Shown: positions 1 to 8,821 of the stretch, piece by piece
Layout of the letters: each line of letters starts with the position of its first letter
Position numbering within the stretch: the stretch's first letter is position 1
NCBI GenBank assembly: GCA_902771095.1
Contig: CACXVH010000009.1
Location: 1 to 45,203 of the forward strand
From: an uncultured Pseudomonadota bacterium
Lineage (GTDB): Bacteria; Pseudomonadota; Alphaproteobacteria; Rs-D84
Direction of reading: 5' to 3'
DNA: 45,203 bases
Notes under the pieces: generated by a model
The model's input: only the letters and a program-made list of their open reading frames with translations
Told to the model about the DNA's origin: nothing
Databases searched by the model: none
Made by a program: the position numbers and the translations under genes

Positions 1-249
1 GCTGCTAATGCTGCTATGGCTGCTGCAGCGGCTGCACAAGATGATGCCGATACAGCAAACACAAATATTGGTACATTATCTAGCTTGACAACAACAGATC
101 AAAGTTCATTGGTTGGTGCTATCAATGAAGTTGCTGGTAGTGTTGCCACCCAAAGTGCTAAAGTGTTGAAAGTGTACACAACTTGGAATACTGATACGAA
201 CCAAGAAGTTACTTTGACTAATCCGACACCAGCACAGCAAGGTGATTAA
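1..249 (+). CDS. 3' end of an alanine-rich surface/appendage-like protein (partial)
   Basis: The frame is open from the first base and stops at 247-249, so only the last 82 residues are present and the start lies outside the window. The segment begins with an alanine-rich stretch and continues with a motif like SSLTTTDQSSLVGAINEV, a pattern I know from phage tail fibres and bacterial surface appendage proteins, where it often precedes a coiled coil. There is no membrane segment in the visible part. The next gene encodes a small secreted protein with a similar TKVVTRSYV/KQDKL flavour, so the two may belong to one surface-protein group. The function is not identified; a surface or fibre role is inference. 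Confidence 0.6.
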   Translation, partial: AANAAMAAAAAAQDDADTANTNIGTLSSLTTTDQSSLVGAINEVAGSVATQSAKVLKVYTTWNTDTNQEVTLTNPTPAQQGD

Positions 250-271
250 TAAAAATACCTAAATTTATGTC

Positions 272-301
272 TGGACAGTTATGATTGTTTTTTGATATAA
301 C
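272..301 (+). promoter_or_regulatory. Predicted promoter for the small secreted protein
   Basis: A TGGACA box at 272-277 is followed after 18 bases by TATAAC at 296-301. It lies 25 bases upstream of the ATG at 327. The same TGGACA-18 arrangement occurs upstream of folA at 18234. The match is by eye only. Confidence 0.4.
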
Positions 302-326
302 ATAGCTGTTCGGACATTTTTATAAG

Positions 327-620
327 ATGAAGAGAGTTTTTTGTGTTTTTATTGGAATTTTATTAGTTATACCGGCGGTTGCCGAAACTGTCCCTAATAC
401 AAAAGTGGTAACTAGATCCTATGTTGAAGGTGCATATGATTCCATAGATGCCGCAAAACAAGATAAATTATCATCATCAAATGTCGTTGAATCAAATTCT
501 GGGCCGGTTGTAACAGGGGTTACAGCAAGTAATGGAACTGTTACCGTTACCAAGGGTGAAGTGACTATACCTGTGGGTTCTACATCCAGCACAACCCGCG
601 CAACCATTTGGTTGGAATAA
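327..620 (+). CDS. Small secreted protein with signal peptide
   Basis: This 97-residue protein starts with a clear signal peptide (MKRVFCVFIGILLVIPAVAE, cleavage probably after the AVAE region) and continues with a threonine/serine/valine-rich mature part. Residues about 24-48 (TKVVTRSYVEGAYDSIDAAKQDKL) resemble the linker/coil segments of secreted appendage proteins. There is no good Shine-Dalgarno before the ATG at 327, but no other start would keep the signal peptide. A hairpin terminator follows the stop. I do not recognise a named family; a periplasmic or surface-exposed location is inferred from the signal peptide only. Confidence 0.6.
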   Translation: MKRVFCVFIGILLVIPAVAETVPNTKVVTRSYVEGAYDSIDAAKQDKLSSSNVVESNSGPVVTGVTASNGTVTVTKGEVTIPVGSTSSTTRATIWLE

Positions 621-660
621 AAATCAAACCTTTGTTGTTTTATTTATATGATAAAACTTA

Positions 661-683
661 ATCACATTTTGTGATATTTTTTT
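661..683 (+). terminator. Rho-independent terminator
   Basis: ATCACA (661-666) pairs with TGTGAT (670-675) around a TTT loop and is followed by seven T at 677-683. It closes the small secreted-protein gene and lies tail-to-tail with the large minus-strand gene. Confidence 0.6.
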
Positions 684-685
684 AG

Positions 686-3600
686 TTATTGGGTAATACG
701 CGTATTTGTTTCAAAATCACGTTCACCATGCAAAATACTGTCGTCATACATGGTATATTGCGTGTTACCCTGGGTCACATGCAACGTGGTCAGGGTTTGA
801 TCAGAATCACTGGCCCCAACATAAAATACTGTATTACCACCAACAGGTTGAATATTTATTGCAGGCTCACTCGGTTTCGTCGTTTTGGAATAAAGAACAT
901 AATTGCCAATATGCAATTTACGACCACAATCGCCAACTTCATTCGCACCATGTCCGTATCCAACCGTCGTTAATCCCGTCGTGCATTGTGTGTGCGTACT
1001 GGTTGAACCATAATTTACCACACCACCCGGGGCCCAATATCCCGCACCAGCATCGGTGCATGATGCGTCATTCGCAGTTGCAATGTATGAACCCGCAGGA
1101 CAGATAATTTGACACTGTTCTATATTGTCTTTGCCCGGTGTTATATTGGCATCATACCCCGTCGGGCAAGGTTCGCACACATTTGAATCTAAATATGTCG
1201 CGCCAGAGCATGTATTTGTAACTGTTTCGCATTCTGAAACATCAATCGCATTTTCTTTGTTTGTGGCACCACCGTCGGGACAACGCGTACGCGTGCCGGC
1301 ATCACCCCAGTTTATCAAACTGTCGTCCGCATAATAACCATTACCAACATTTGTGCACGTTGCATCATTAGCATGTGCCAGATATGTTCCTGCTTCGCAA
1401 TATATTTGACATTCATAAACAGATTGTTTGCCGTTTTGGGTATTATCGTCATAACCTGTTGGGCATGATGTGCATACGCCGGTGGACATATCTGGGTATT
1501 CTGCATTAGAACACGGTTGAACCCCATCGCATTGATATATATTGGTGGCATCATTTATAACAGCACCATTTTCCATTGTTGGGGATCCATTTGGACACTG
1601 GTTGCGTACAGGGGCAGAACCGTAATTTGTATAGGTTGCACCAACATAGTATCCATTACCCACGGGTCCACATGCGGCAAACGGATCACCGACATCAGCA
1701 CCAGCGATAAAGGTTTCAAACCCAGCATTTGTATAAAATTCACCGTTAACCTTGTTATACATACCCAATTCGCCGTCTGATTCACGTCGGGCAGGAATTA
1801 AATCTAATTTCAATACACCATTGTCATAAAGTTGCATTGAATATATACGTCCACCAAACAATACATCATTATATTGAACATCAATGCTATTAGTGTTGTC
1901 GTTTCTAACCGCAATACCATTCGTGAACAATTTCATCGTATTTCCTTCGTCGTTAATAGACACATTATTTACAGTTTTTTCTGGCGCAGTGTGAGTATCA
2001 ACCGTAAGGTTTGCTTTACCATTTTTCTTGTTACCAGAAACAGTCAAAGCGACATCATATGTTATCGTATAAACCTGATCTTGGTTCAATGGGGCGGTAT
2101 ACTGTGACTTACCACCACTGCCATTTACATTCTGTATCCATACACCAAAAACCTTCTTTTTCCATCCAGAACTAAATCCCCCGGGTCCATATATATTTCC
2201 AATAAAATTACCAGAATCTTCTTGGGCACCATTAAGTGTGACAGGATTTGATACTACTACTGTTCCGTTGACATGGTCACTTGAGATGCTGTATCCAGTA
2301 TCTATAAATTGTCTTTGGTTTCTGCTTTGCAAAAATTCAAGTCGCGTGTATGTTGCGGGAATTGTTCCAGCTGCGCAATAAATTTGACACTGGTTAATAG
2401 AACTCTTACCATCTATCACATTATCTTCGTATCCCGCTGGACAATCTTCGCATTGACCAGATGTAGAATCATAATATTGTGTGTTTTGACACGATGTTTG
2501 ACATTGCGACACATTCGTTGCAGTTTGTGTCCCTGTCATTTGACCATTTGGACATTGTTGACGTGCCGATGCGCTGTCTTGACCATAATTGACAGTAGAT
2601 GCCGCGGCATAATATCCATCGCCAACACTGGTGCATACTATATCACCAGCATTCGCGATATATGTTCCGGCATAACAATGAATCTGACATTCATTTATCG
2701 ATGTTTTCCCAGACAGTGTATGTGCATTATATCCAATTGGACATGGCTCACACGTATTTGTCCCAGCATTCATATATGTTGCACCATTGCACAGGTTTAT
2801 ACACTGTGATTCATCAGATGCGTTAATAATCCCGGTCAATCGACCATTTGTACACTGTTCACGCGTACTGGTTGAACCATAGGCGACTGTTGTTGCCGCC
2901 GCATAATATCCATCCCCCACATTAATGCAAGATGGCGCATTTGCCGTTGGCAACCATGTTCCACCACTACAGCGGATTTCACAATCACTGGCGGATGTTT
3001 TACCATCTTCGGTATTATAAGTATATCCTGTTGGACACGGAACACAGGAATTGGTTGTTTCATCGCGATATTTTGTGTCAAGGCAATATACAACACACTG
3101 TGATTCATCTGTCGCGTTGGTAATATTGTTTAATGTAGGCATGGCATGTGGACACTGTGAGTGTAAACCTGTTAAACCATATCCCACCGTGGATTCTTCA
3201 GAGTAATATCCAACACCAACATCTGTACATGTCGTGTCGCCAGCATTCGCAATATATTTACCGGCTGGACAATGAATCAAACATTGGTCAATTGAACCTT
3301 TGGTATCACTGTCATCATATGTGTATCCAGGTGGACACGGTTTACATTCTTCATCCGTTGAATCCCAATATTCCAGCCCCACACATGGGTTGTTCAATTC
3401 ACAGGAAACATGCCCAGCCCATGTAGAATTTGCCGTGGTTCCTTCGTATCCTGTCAAAAATTGATGCATTCTTGGCGGGCATTCTTTCACCAACCCGGTG
3501 CCGTCACTACAATCAAATGTCCTGGTCCACATATTGCCAGTAGTCGGATGAGGAGGATTTGCATTTATCAAACCAGTAAATGCGGACGGCGGAATATATT

Positions 3601-4390
3601 TGCCCGTCAAACCTGTTGTTCCAAAAAGTGTATACATAAATTCATTGTTCGCGGCAACAGTAATTCCAGCAAATAAATCATCAGGCAGGGATGTTATCCC
3701 CTTGCATTCATAGAATGTAGAACGGAACATATTTTGTGCGCCACCAGTAGCATTCGCAAACAGCCCATATGGTATGGCTGTTAAACCACTTTTATCAAAT
3801 GTAGAACGGAACATACCATCCGCGGAACCAGATACACCATTAAACAAGTTTGCCGGTATCGTGGTCAAATTGGTTGCAAGCTGGAAAGTGCTGCGAAAAC
3901 GGGGTTGTCCCGCCGGGGTATTAGATATGGTTGGAAATACCGACCCCAATGACCCAGATATCGATGCAATCCATTTAGAACTATAAGTTGAATCGTTTTT
4001 ATAAAACGATATTGCCGCAACAACATTATCCGCAACAGCGGTATTATATTCTGTTGCCTTGCCACAAATTTTGATTGTTTTAACACCACCTGCTGTATAG
4101 GTATGTGGGTAATCTGTCGCCGTTGTATTATCACGGTCTATGTTTTCTATTTCATCGCCCCAATCAACGGCAAAACTGCCCTTTGGGGACATTGTGAACC
4201 AGAATTCTGTATTGGCTGGCAAGCTGGTTGTTGTGATAGTAAATTCGTTTGTTCCACATGCGACACATTCTCCCGAATTGGCATCGTAATAATTCCAACC
4301 GCTGCACGTAGAAACTGCAAAAGCAGTGCCAGTGAACATCACTGTCAGCATACAAATCGTGAAAAAAAATGTTGTACACAATTTTTTCAT
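686..4390 (-). CDS. Large secreted cysteine-repeat protein with BspA-like and LamG-like regions
   Basis: The 1,234-residue product has an N-terminal signal peptide (MKKLCTTFFFTICMLTVMFTGTAFA); this start at 4390 is chosen over an upstream ATG because it places the signal peptide first. After a short Cys segment there is a VDWGD...HTYTAGGVKTI region as in PKD/BspA-type proteins (about residues 50-115). Imperfect leucine-rich repeats of the MFRSTF...LTxIPxxLF type follow (about 165-275). Then come six units of about 90-100 residues containing CPxGY...GK.S...CQIxC, CPAGTYIANAGDxxCT and GxGYYA...YGSTS..QCPNG. A concanavalin-like insert (YTRLEFLQSRNQRQFIDTGYSIS) interrupts the array in the middle. 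The C-terminus after about residue 1150 is Cys-poor and may be an anchoring or secretion domain. A cell-surface or adhesive role is inferred; no catalytic motif is seen. Confidence 0.75.
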   Translation of the reverse strand: MKKLCTTFFFTICMLTVMFTGTAFAVSTCSGWNYYDANSGECVACGTNEFTITTTSLPANTEFWFTMSPKGSFAVDWGDEIENIDRDNTTATDYPHTYTAGGVKTIKICGKATEYNTAVADNVVAAISFYKNDSTYSSKWIASISGSLGSVFPTISNTPAGQPRFRSTFQLATNLTTIPANLFNGVSGSADGMFRSTFDKSGLTAIPYGLFANATGGAQNMFRSTFYECKGITSLPDDLFAGITVAANNEFMYTLFGTTGLTGKYIPPSAFTGLINANPPHPTTGNMWTRTFDCSDGTGLVKECPPRMHQFLTGYEGTTANSTWAGHVSCELNNPCVGLEYWDSTDEECKPCPPGYTYDDSDTKGSIDQCLIHCPAGKYIANAGDTTCTDVGVGYYSEESTVGYGLTGLHSQCPHAMPTLNNITNATDESQCVVYCLDTKYRDETTNSCVPCPTGYTYNTEDGKTSASDCEIRCSGGTWLPTANAPSCINVGDGYYAAATTVAYGSTSTREQCTNGRLTGIINASDESQCINLCNGATYMNAGTNTCEPCPIGYNAHTLSGKTSINECQIHCYAGTYIANAGDIVCTSVGDGYYAAASTVNYGQDSASARQQCPNGQMTGTQTATNVSQCQTSCQNTQYYDSTSGQCEDCPAGYEDNVIDGKSSINQCQIYCAAGTIPATYTRLEFLQSRNQRQFIDTGYSISSDHVNGTVVVSNPVTLNGAQEDSGNFIGNIYGPGGFSSGWKKKVFGVWIQNVNGSGGKSQYTAPLNQDQVYTITYDVALTVSGNKKNGKANLTVDTHTAPEKTVNNVSINDEGNTMKLFTNGIAVRNDNTNSIDVQYNDVLFGGRIYSMQLYDNGVLKLDLIPARRESDGELGMYNKVNGEFYTNAGFETFIAGADVGDPFAACGPVGNGYYVGATYTNYGSAPVRNQCPNGSPTMENGAVINDATNIYQCDGVQPCSNAEYPDMSTGVCTSCPTGYDDNTQNGKQSVYECQIYCEAGTYLAHANDATCTNVGNGYYADDSLINWGDAGTRTRCPDGGATNKENAIDVSECETVTNTCSGATYLDSNVCEPCPTGYDANITPGKDNIEQCQIICPAGSYIATANDASCTDAGAGYWAPGGVVNYGSTSTHTQCTTGLTTVGYGHGANEVGDCGRKLHIGNYVLYSKTTKPSEPAINIQPVGGNTVFYVGASDSDQTLTTLHVTQGNTQYTMYDDSILHGERDFETNTRITQ

Positions 4391-4526
4391 TTTACAAATT
4401 CTGCAAGAATATAATGAATTACAACCCTTTCCCATTGTTACAGATGGAATATACTAAATACCGAAAATTAATACAAGTGCTTTTTATTTTAAATATTGTT
4501 ATTTTTTGTAACTATCATAAATCAAA

Positions 4527-4552
4527 AGAAAAACCGCTCTGATAAGCGGTTT
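4527..4552 (-). terminator. Hairpin terminator, minus strand
   Basis: AAACCGCT (4531-4538) pairs with AGCGGTTT (4545-4552). Read on the minus strand the hairpin is followed by a T-rich run (TTTTTCTTTT). It lies downstream of the tRNA-Pro and the tRNA-tail-like stretch. Confidence 0.5.
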
Positions 4553-4558
4553 GAACTC

Positions 4559-4640
4559 TCTGGTCGGGGCTCGTTTTCGCTTACTCATAGTCGAACCTAG
4601 CAACTTCGTTGCGATGTATCGAACCTTAAGACCCGCGCCG
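4559..4640 (-). other. Sequence resembling a decayed tRNA 3' end downstream of tRNA-Pro
   Basis: On the minus strand this stretch contains GGTTCGA twice and ends with GCCCCGACCAGA. It shares the 12-base plus-strand string TCTGGTCGGGGC (4559-4570) with the 3' end of the intact tRNA-Pro (4685-4696). A small GCAAC/GTTGC hairpin sits near 4600-4613. No cloverleaf can be folded, so it is not called as a tRNA gene. A tRNA remnant or an old integration scar is possible. Confidence 0.3.
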
Positions 4641-4642
4641 GG

Positions 4643-4684
4643 TTTAATAAAAAAGACCATCTTGTGATGGTCTTTTTTATTAAA
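4643..4684. terminator. Strong bidirectional terminator after tRNA-Pro
   Basis: A perfect 19-bp inverted repeat (4643-4661 with 4666-4684, loop TTGT) has A-rich and T-rich flanks, so it gives a U-tract in both directions. It starts just after the encoded CCA of tRNA-Pro on the minus strand. Confidence 0.75.
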
Positions 4685-4686
4685 TC

Positions 4687-4763
<77 letters not shown>

Positions 4764-4775
4764 AAAGCGAAACTT

Positions 4776-4803
4776 ATTATAACCCCAAATTTATAAAAAG
4801 CAA
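4776..4803 (-). promoter_or_regulatory. Promoter of tRNA-Pro
   Basis: On the minus strand TTGCTT (4798-4803) is followed after 16 bases by a perfect TATAAT (4776-4781). It ends 12 bases upstream of the mature tRNA start. Confidence 0.6.
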
Positions 4804-4880
4804 ATATATTTTTTAATCTCGTTTTTACCTGGACAAATTGTATAATTTTTATAGCATAAACCCTAAAGAGGTGCAGATAA

Positions 4881-5228
4881 ATGAATAAAAAATTAAAAAT
4901 AGCTTTGCGTGATGCCAAGAATGTTTTGTTTGGAAGATATGCTTTGATAAAAGAGTATCAAGATATTGTTGTCGCTGTCGAACACGCGATGAGTGCTGCT
5001 GATAAAGACCCAAAAAGAACAGAAGCCCTTAAAAAAGATTGGCAAAAATTAACTGATTTTGAATTGGTTTCAGATGGTAAAATTTTAAAAGCCAAAGGGT
5101 TTAATGAATATTCTGCTTCGCGTAAAGAATTGATAGAAAAAATTGATTATGGTTATCAGGTTATGGTCAGATATAATATTCAATTTAATGCTGTTAATCT
5201 GGCTTATTCTAATCAGAAAACAAGATAA
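4881..5228 (+). CDS. Hypothetical 115-residue cytoplasmic protein
   Basis: The ATG is preceded by a good ribosome binding site (AAAGAGGTG) and the gene ends at a strong terminator, so it is very likely real and monocistronic. The product is short, lysine-rich and mostly helical in appearance. It has no signal peptide, membrane segment, cysteine pair or nucleotide-binding motif. I do not recognise a family. It sits between tRNA-Pro and the aryl-polyene cluster, is convergent with the LpxL-like gene, and shows no clear link to either neighbour. Confidence 0.65.
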   Translation: MNKKLKIALRDAKNVLFGRYALIKEYQDIVVAVEHAMSAADKDPKRTEALKKDWQKLTDFELVSDGKILKAKGFNEYSASRKELIEKIDYGYQVMVRYNIQFNAVNLAYSNQKTR

Positions 5229-5230
5229 TA

Positions 5231-5260
5231 AATGCCCCAACCCAGGGCATTTTTATTTTT
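5231..5260 (+). terminator. Rho-independent terminator
   Basis: ATGCCC (5232-5237) pairs with GGGCAT (5245-5250) and is followed by TTTTATTTTT. The T run overlaps the stop codon region of the convergent acyltransferase gene (stop at 5253). Confidence 0.75.
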
Positions 5261-6149
5261 CAAAAAAATCAAAGAAATTAAACCATTGTTTCGGATACTT
5301 TAAAATCAATTTTTCAAGAAAATGTGCGTATTCTTGAATCATTTCTTTGATTGTGTCGCCTTTTATTTGTTTGACATAGACATTGTATTTTTCGCCACCC
5401 ATATTAAATACACAAATAGCAAATATCGGATGAGATTGAACCTTGGCAAATTTAAAAGTCCCAATTGGAAAACGACAATCAACCCCTAAAAAACTAACAG
5501 TTTCATATCTCGTTGGGGTGTTCGGCGAAGTCCTGTCACCAGCCATCATAACCAAATCCCCGTTTTGTAAATTATCATACATTTCCCCAGCGATGCCGAT
5601 GTTTATGTTTTCTGTGGGATAAATAATAGTGTTTTTCGAAATTTTATGTCGATTCATAAATTGATTAAAAGTGCTGGTTTGTGAAACCTGCATAAACGCA
5701 TGCATTTTTTTGTTTTGGCTGTCCGGGAAAGCAGATAATGCCTCAATATTCCCAAGGTGCGAACAAATAAGAAAAACACCAGTATTTGTATCGATATAGT
5801 TTTGAAATTGTTCCCAATCAGCATTTTTATTAACCGTGAATTTAATGGGTCTGCGTTTGTCGCAAGTGGCAGCCATTTTATCCACAGACGCGCACGCAAA
5901 CGCATAAATATGCGAAAATGATGAAAAACTTGTTTTTTGAATATTGTGTTTGCGCTGATATTCGTTTAATATTTTTCTGTATTTTTTTGATGCAATGCGC
6001 GCGTTTTTAGCAAAAGGCACAATAAACAAACATACAAACCACAAAACGATTTTTAAAAATTTTATACCAAATATTTTATACACAATCCAAAGTGCTTCTA
6101 ACCTGAACTTTCCGGCACTTTGTTCGCGTACATTATACCATTTTGTCAT
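5253..6149 (-). CDS. LpxL/HtrB-like acyltransferase of the aryl-polyene cluster
   Basis: The 298-residue product has a hydrophobic N-terminal segment (about residues 20-47) that would anchor it to the inner membrane. It carries the lysophospholipid acyltransferase HX4E motif (H131-L-G-N-I-E136) and a GDRTS motif at 204-208, as in LpxL-type lipid A acyltransferases. Aryl-polyene clusters usually carry such an enzyme; it is thought to attach the polyene or a fatty acyl chain to the membrane lipid anchor. It is the most distal gene of the minus arm and is separated from the exporter by the oppositely oriented phosphopantetheinyl transferase gene. The role in this cluster is inferred from family and position. 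Confidence 0.8.
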   Translation of the reverse strand: MTKWYNVREQSAGKFRLEALWIVYKIFGIKFLKIVLWFVCLFIVPFAKNARIASKKYRKILNEYQRKHNIQKTSFSSFSHIYAFACASVDKMAATCDKRRPIKFTVNKNADWEQFQNYIDTNTGVFLICSHLGNIEALSAFPDSQNKKMHAFMQVSQTSTFNQFMNRHKISKNTIIYPTENINIGIAGEMYDNLQNGDLVMMAGDRTSPNTPTRYETVSFLGVDCRFPIGTFKFAKVQSHPIFAICVFNMGGEKYNVYVKQIKGDTIKEMIQEYAHFLEKLILKYPKQWFNFFDFFEK

Positions 6150-6153
6150 TGTG

Positions 6154-6182
6154 TTGCCTTTTGATATTTTTCCTTTTATAAT
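6154..6182 (+). promoter_or_regulatory. Promoter in the divergent gap before the phosphopantetheinyl transferase gene
   Basis: TTGCCT (6154-6159) is followed after exactly 17 bases by a perfect TATAAT (6177-6182). Transcription would be expected to start at about 6189, at or next to the ATG at 6190, which suggests a leaderless or nearly leaderless message. Confidence 0.55.
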
Positions 6183-6189
6183 TTATCGT

Positions 6190-6690
6190 ATGAAAATATA
6201 TATGTCAAATATTGAACATATCAAAAACATACCTGATTTGGAAAAGAAATTGTCTGAATCAGAGCTGTTACAATACAACAGATTTACAAGCGAAAACCGT
6301 AAATTACAGTATTTATTGTCCCATGCGATTGTTCGGGATGTTTGTGGTGAAAACATAGTTGCCAAAAATGGTAAACCAATAATAAAATTTGGCTTTGTAT
6401 CAATCGCACATAAAGATAATTGGGTTGTTGTTGCGGTATCAAAAAAACAAGTTGGCATAGATATAGAAAACACAAATGTTGTACGGAATTTTATTGAACA
6501 AGCAGAATTGTTGGGATTGCCCAAAACACACGATAAACAAACTTTCTATCAAAATTTTGTAGAATTCGAAGCCAGGTTTAAATATGGTGACGGCGCAGAT
6601 AAAGCAAACACATACTTCTATGAAATGGATAATTATTTAATCGGTATTTGTACAAAAGAAAAAAATATTCAATTTATTTTTGGGGTCTGA
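6190..6690 (+). CDS. 4'-phosphopantetheinyl transferase (Sfp-like) for the aryl-polyene ACPs
   Basis: This 166-residue protein would transfer phosphopantetheine from CoA to the serine of acyl carrier proteins. It shows an SIAHK motif (71-75), the metal-binding GIDIE motif (89-93) and FVEFEARFKYG (123-133) in place of the usual KEAxxK helix. It is shorter than typical Sfp (about 220 residues). The start is set at 6190; a second in-frame ATG at 6202 is possible, and the longer open frame upstream overlaps the divergent gene and is not used. Its end overlaps the 3' end of the MMPL gene. Its place inside the cluster, next to two ACP genes, supports the role. Confidence 0.75.
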   Translation: MKIYMSNIEHIKNIPDLEKKLSESELLQYNRFTSENRKLQYLLSHAIVRDVCGENIVAKNGKPIIKFGFVSIAHKDNWVVVAVSKKQVGIDIENTNVVRNFIEQAELLGLPKTHDKQTFYQNFVEFEARFKYGDGADKANTYFYEMDNYLIGICTKEKNIQFIFGV

Positions 6691-8821
6691 ATAAAAACAA
6701 CGATATTAAATAAGATAATGCCAATCCCAATCCCAAAGTTATTCCCATAGATTTTATCAAAAAGAAACTGGTAAAAGCCAAAAGTCCAAAACCAACAAAA
6801 CTGGTTAAAAATGAAAATAAAACAGGTCGAATTTCTTTGTCTGAATCAGAATTTATGTTGAATATTGTATAATCTAACCCAAGACCAATCACTATAAAGA
6901 AACTTAGCATATGGAAAAAGGTAATTGGTTGACCGAACCATGTTAAAATACAAATTGATAATAATATCGCGAGAATTGACGGGATAAGATAAACAATTGC
7001 ACGTTTTTTATAAAATATAGAAAGCATGGCAATTAAACATATTGCACAGATTCCCAACAATTTGTATGTTTCATGACTATATTTTTCAATTTGTTGTGAT
7101 AATGTTTCAGACACCGATATAACGCGCGCATCATCATTGTTGATTTCTATGTCGGGTGAAACCTGAGCCAAAGAATATATATATTCACCATCGTTAATAA
7201 TCAATTTATTGATCCAATTATTCAAAAATTCTGATTTTATATTATCTGGGGTTAAATATTCTGTCTGAACAAATATAGGTTTTTTACGCAATTCTAGTTT
7301 TTGTTTTAAATATTGTGATTGTTTGTTATATAACTGTTTTACCAATTCTTGATTTTGTGATTGTTGCTTTATTGATGGTATAATGCTGGATAAAGAAAAG
7401 AAATTATTCCCATCTTTTTTTATTTCTTCTTCTGTTTCTAAAACCTGTTGAATATCTTTGCCACGAGCCATCAAAACAACAGAATCTTTGGTGTCATTTA
7501 ATTTTTGAACAATTTTTTCACTTTCAATAATTTGTGAATCTGGACGGTAAAGTTGATTCATATTATTTTCATGCTTTACAAAAGGTATGGTTGCTATAAT
7601 TATTACCCCAATAATGGAAAATATGATAATCTTTGCCTTTTTTGATAAAGAAATATCGAATTTCATTGGTTGTGGAATGATTTTTATTTTATTTGGCATA
7701 AATATACCCAGACCGACATAAATTGTTGTAAGTCCCACAATCGTAAAAACTGATATTTGTTGCAACAAAGATATACCAGAAAACATCAATGGTAAAAAGC
7801 AAACCAATGTAGTCAAAAAAGAATGCCACATATTTTTATGAACCGTGGTTGAATTTTTCAATGTTGCACCTGTTATAAAATGAAAAGAATAATCTATGCC
7901 CAACCCAATAAGTGTTGTTCCAAACACAAATGTCAATATATGTGGATGCGCAAAACATAAAAAAAGTGCGATTGTGCCACATAAAAAGCCAACAGATAAA
8001 CTGATTATCACGGTTAATAAAGTAAATATTTTCCTGAACAATAAATAACTAAATAACACAGCCATTAAACCAGCCAAAATGGATAAAATACCAATTTGAA
8101 TTTTGCTTTTTTGAACCATAACCGCGGTGTGTAAAGGGATACCGCTTAGATAAATATTAAGATTTTCTGATTTTTGATTTGATAATTCTTTGCGTAAATG
8201 GTTGATTTGTTCTGTTGATGCATCTGTGTTTTTTGTATCAACATCCACAGGTATCATAAAATAATGTTTAGAATTTGTATATTGCCAAAGCAAATTATTA
8301 TGCATTGTCCATGATGTGCCAATAGTATTTATGTTTATCAAATAATCGGATAACAATAAAAAAGGGTCTTGTTTGATTGGGACCAATGGCGGCATCATTG
8401 ATTCAGAAATTTGTTTTATCGCGTCATCAGCAATTTGTCTGGATTTATTTTGTTGTAAAAGTTCACGGTGTTTCACACTTAATAAACCGTTTTTATAAGG
8501 AATTAAATCTTTGGTTGTGTTTTTTAATGAAAAATTATTTGATTGAACATTTAACGCATTAAATTCATTGCTGTTTAATAAATTTACAATTTTATTGGTG
8601 TTTTGTAGCGCTGTTTTTTCGTTATCTGATTCCACAACTATATTCACAACAGATGAAAATTTATTAGATATTTTGTTTGTTGGCCATTGGTCGTTTTCGC
8701 TTGTTTCTATCAAAGACATTAAATCAGTTTGTGTGTGCAAAGGCATTCTGAACGCCAGCATTGAAATAATACCGATAACAATAACCAAACCAAACAAAAT
8801 TTTTTTAACAAGTGATTTCAT
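6674..8821 (-). CDS. MMPL/RND-type exporter of the aryl-polyene cluster
   Basis: The 715-residue membrane protein has the two-fold RND layout: an N-terminal transmembrane helix, a periplasmic domain, a bundle of helices (about 240-395), a second periplasmic domain, and a second bundle to the C-terminus. This is the size and arrangement of the COG4258-like exporters found in aryl-polyene loci, which are thought to move the lipid-linked polyene across the inner membrane. The ATG at 8821 is chosen over an in-frame TTG at 8827. The start overlaps the end of the LolA-like gene by 17 bases, which suggests translational coupling. Confidence 0.85.
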   Translation of the reverse strand: MKSLVKKILFGLVIVIGIISMLAFRMPLHTQTDLMSLIETSENDQWPTNKISNKFSSVVNIVVESDNEKTALQNTNKIVNLLNSNEFNALNVQSNNFSLKNTTKDLIPYKNGLLSVKHRELLQQNKSRQIADDAIKQISESMMPPLVPIKQDPFLLLSDYLININTIGTSWTMHNNLLWQYTNSKHYFMIPVDVDTKNTDASTEQINHLRKELSNQKSENLNIYLSGIPLHTAVMVQKSKIQIGILSILAGLMAVLFSYLLFRKIFTLLTVIISLSVGFLCGTIALFLCFAHPHILTFVFGTTLIGLGIDYSFHFITGATLKNSTTVHKNMWHSFLTTLVCFLPLMFSGISLLQQISVFTIVGLTTIYVGLGIFMPNKIKIIPQPMKFDISLSKKAKIIIFSIIGVIIIATIPFVKHENNMNQLYRPDSQIIESEKIVQKLNDTKDSVVLMARGKDIQQVLETEEEIKKDGNNFFSLSSIIPSIKQQSQNQELVKQLYNKQSQYLKQKLELRKKPIFVQTEYLTPDNIKSEFLNNWINKLIINDGEYIYSLAQVSPDIEINNDDARVISVSETLSQQIEKYSHETYKLLGICAICLIAMLSIFYKKRAIVYLIPSILAILLSICILTWFGQPITFFHMLSFFIVIGLGLDYTIFNINSDSDKEIRPVLFSFLTSFVGFGLLAFTSFFLIKSMGITLGLGLALSYLISLFLFRPQK

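Noticed and set aside
689-4414. Many plus-strand frames of 60-170 codons opposite the Cys-repeat gene
   Set aside because: They are antisense shadows of one long repetitive coding sequence with biased codons.
4559-4640. Second tRNA gene or tmRNA piece near tRNA-Pro
   Set aside because: No cloverleaf or acceptor pairing can be formed; only the tail resembles a tRNA.
5995-6189. Longer N-terminus for the phosphopantetheinyl transferase
   Set aside because: The extension is antisense to the LpxL-like gene, lies upstream of the predicted transcription start and does not resemble the family.
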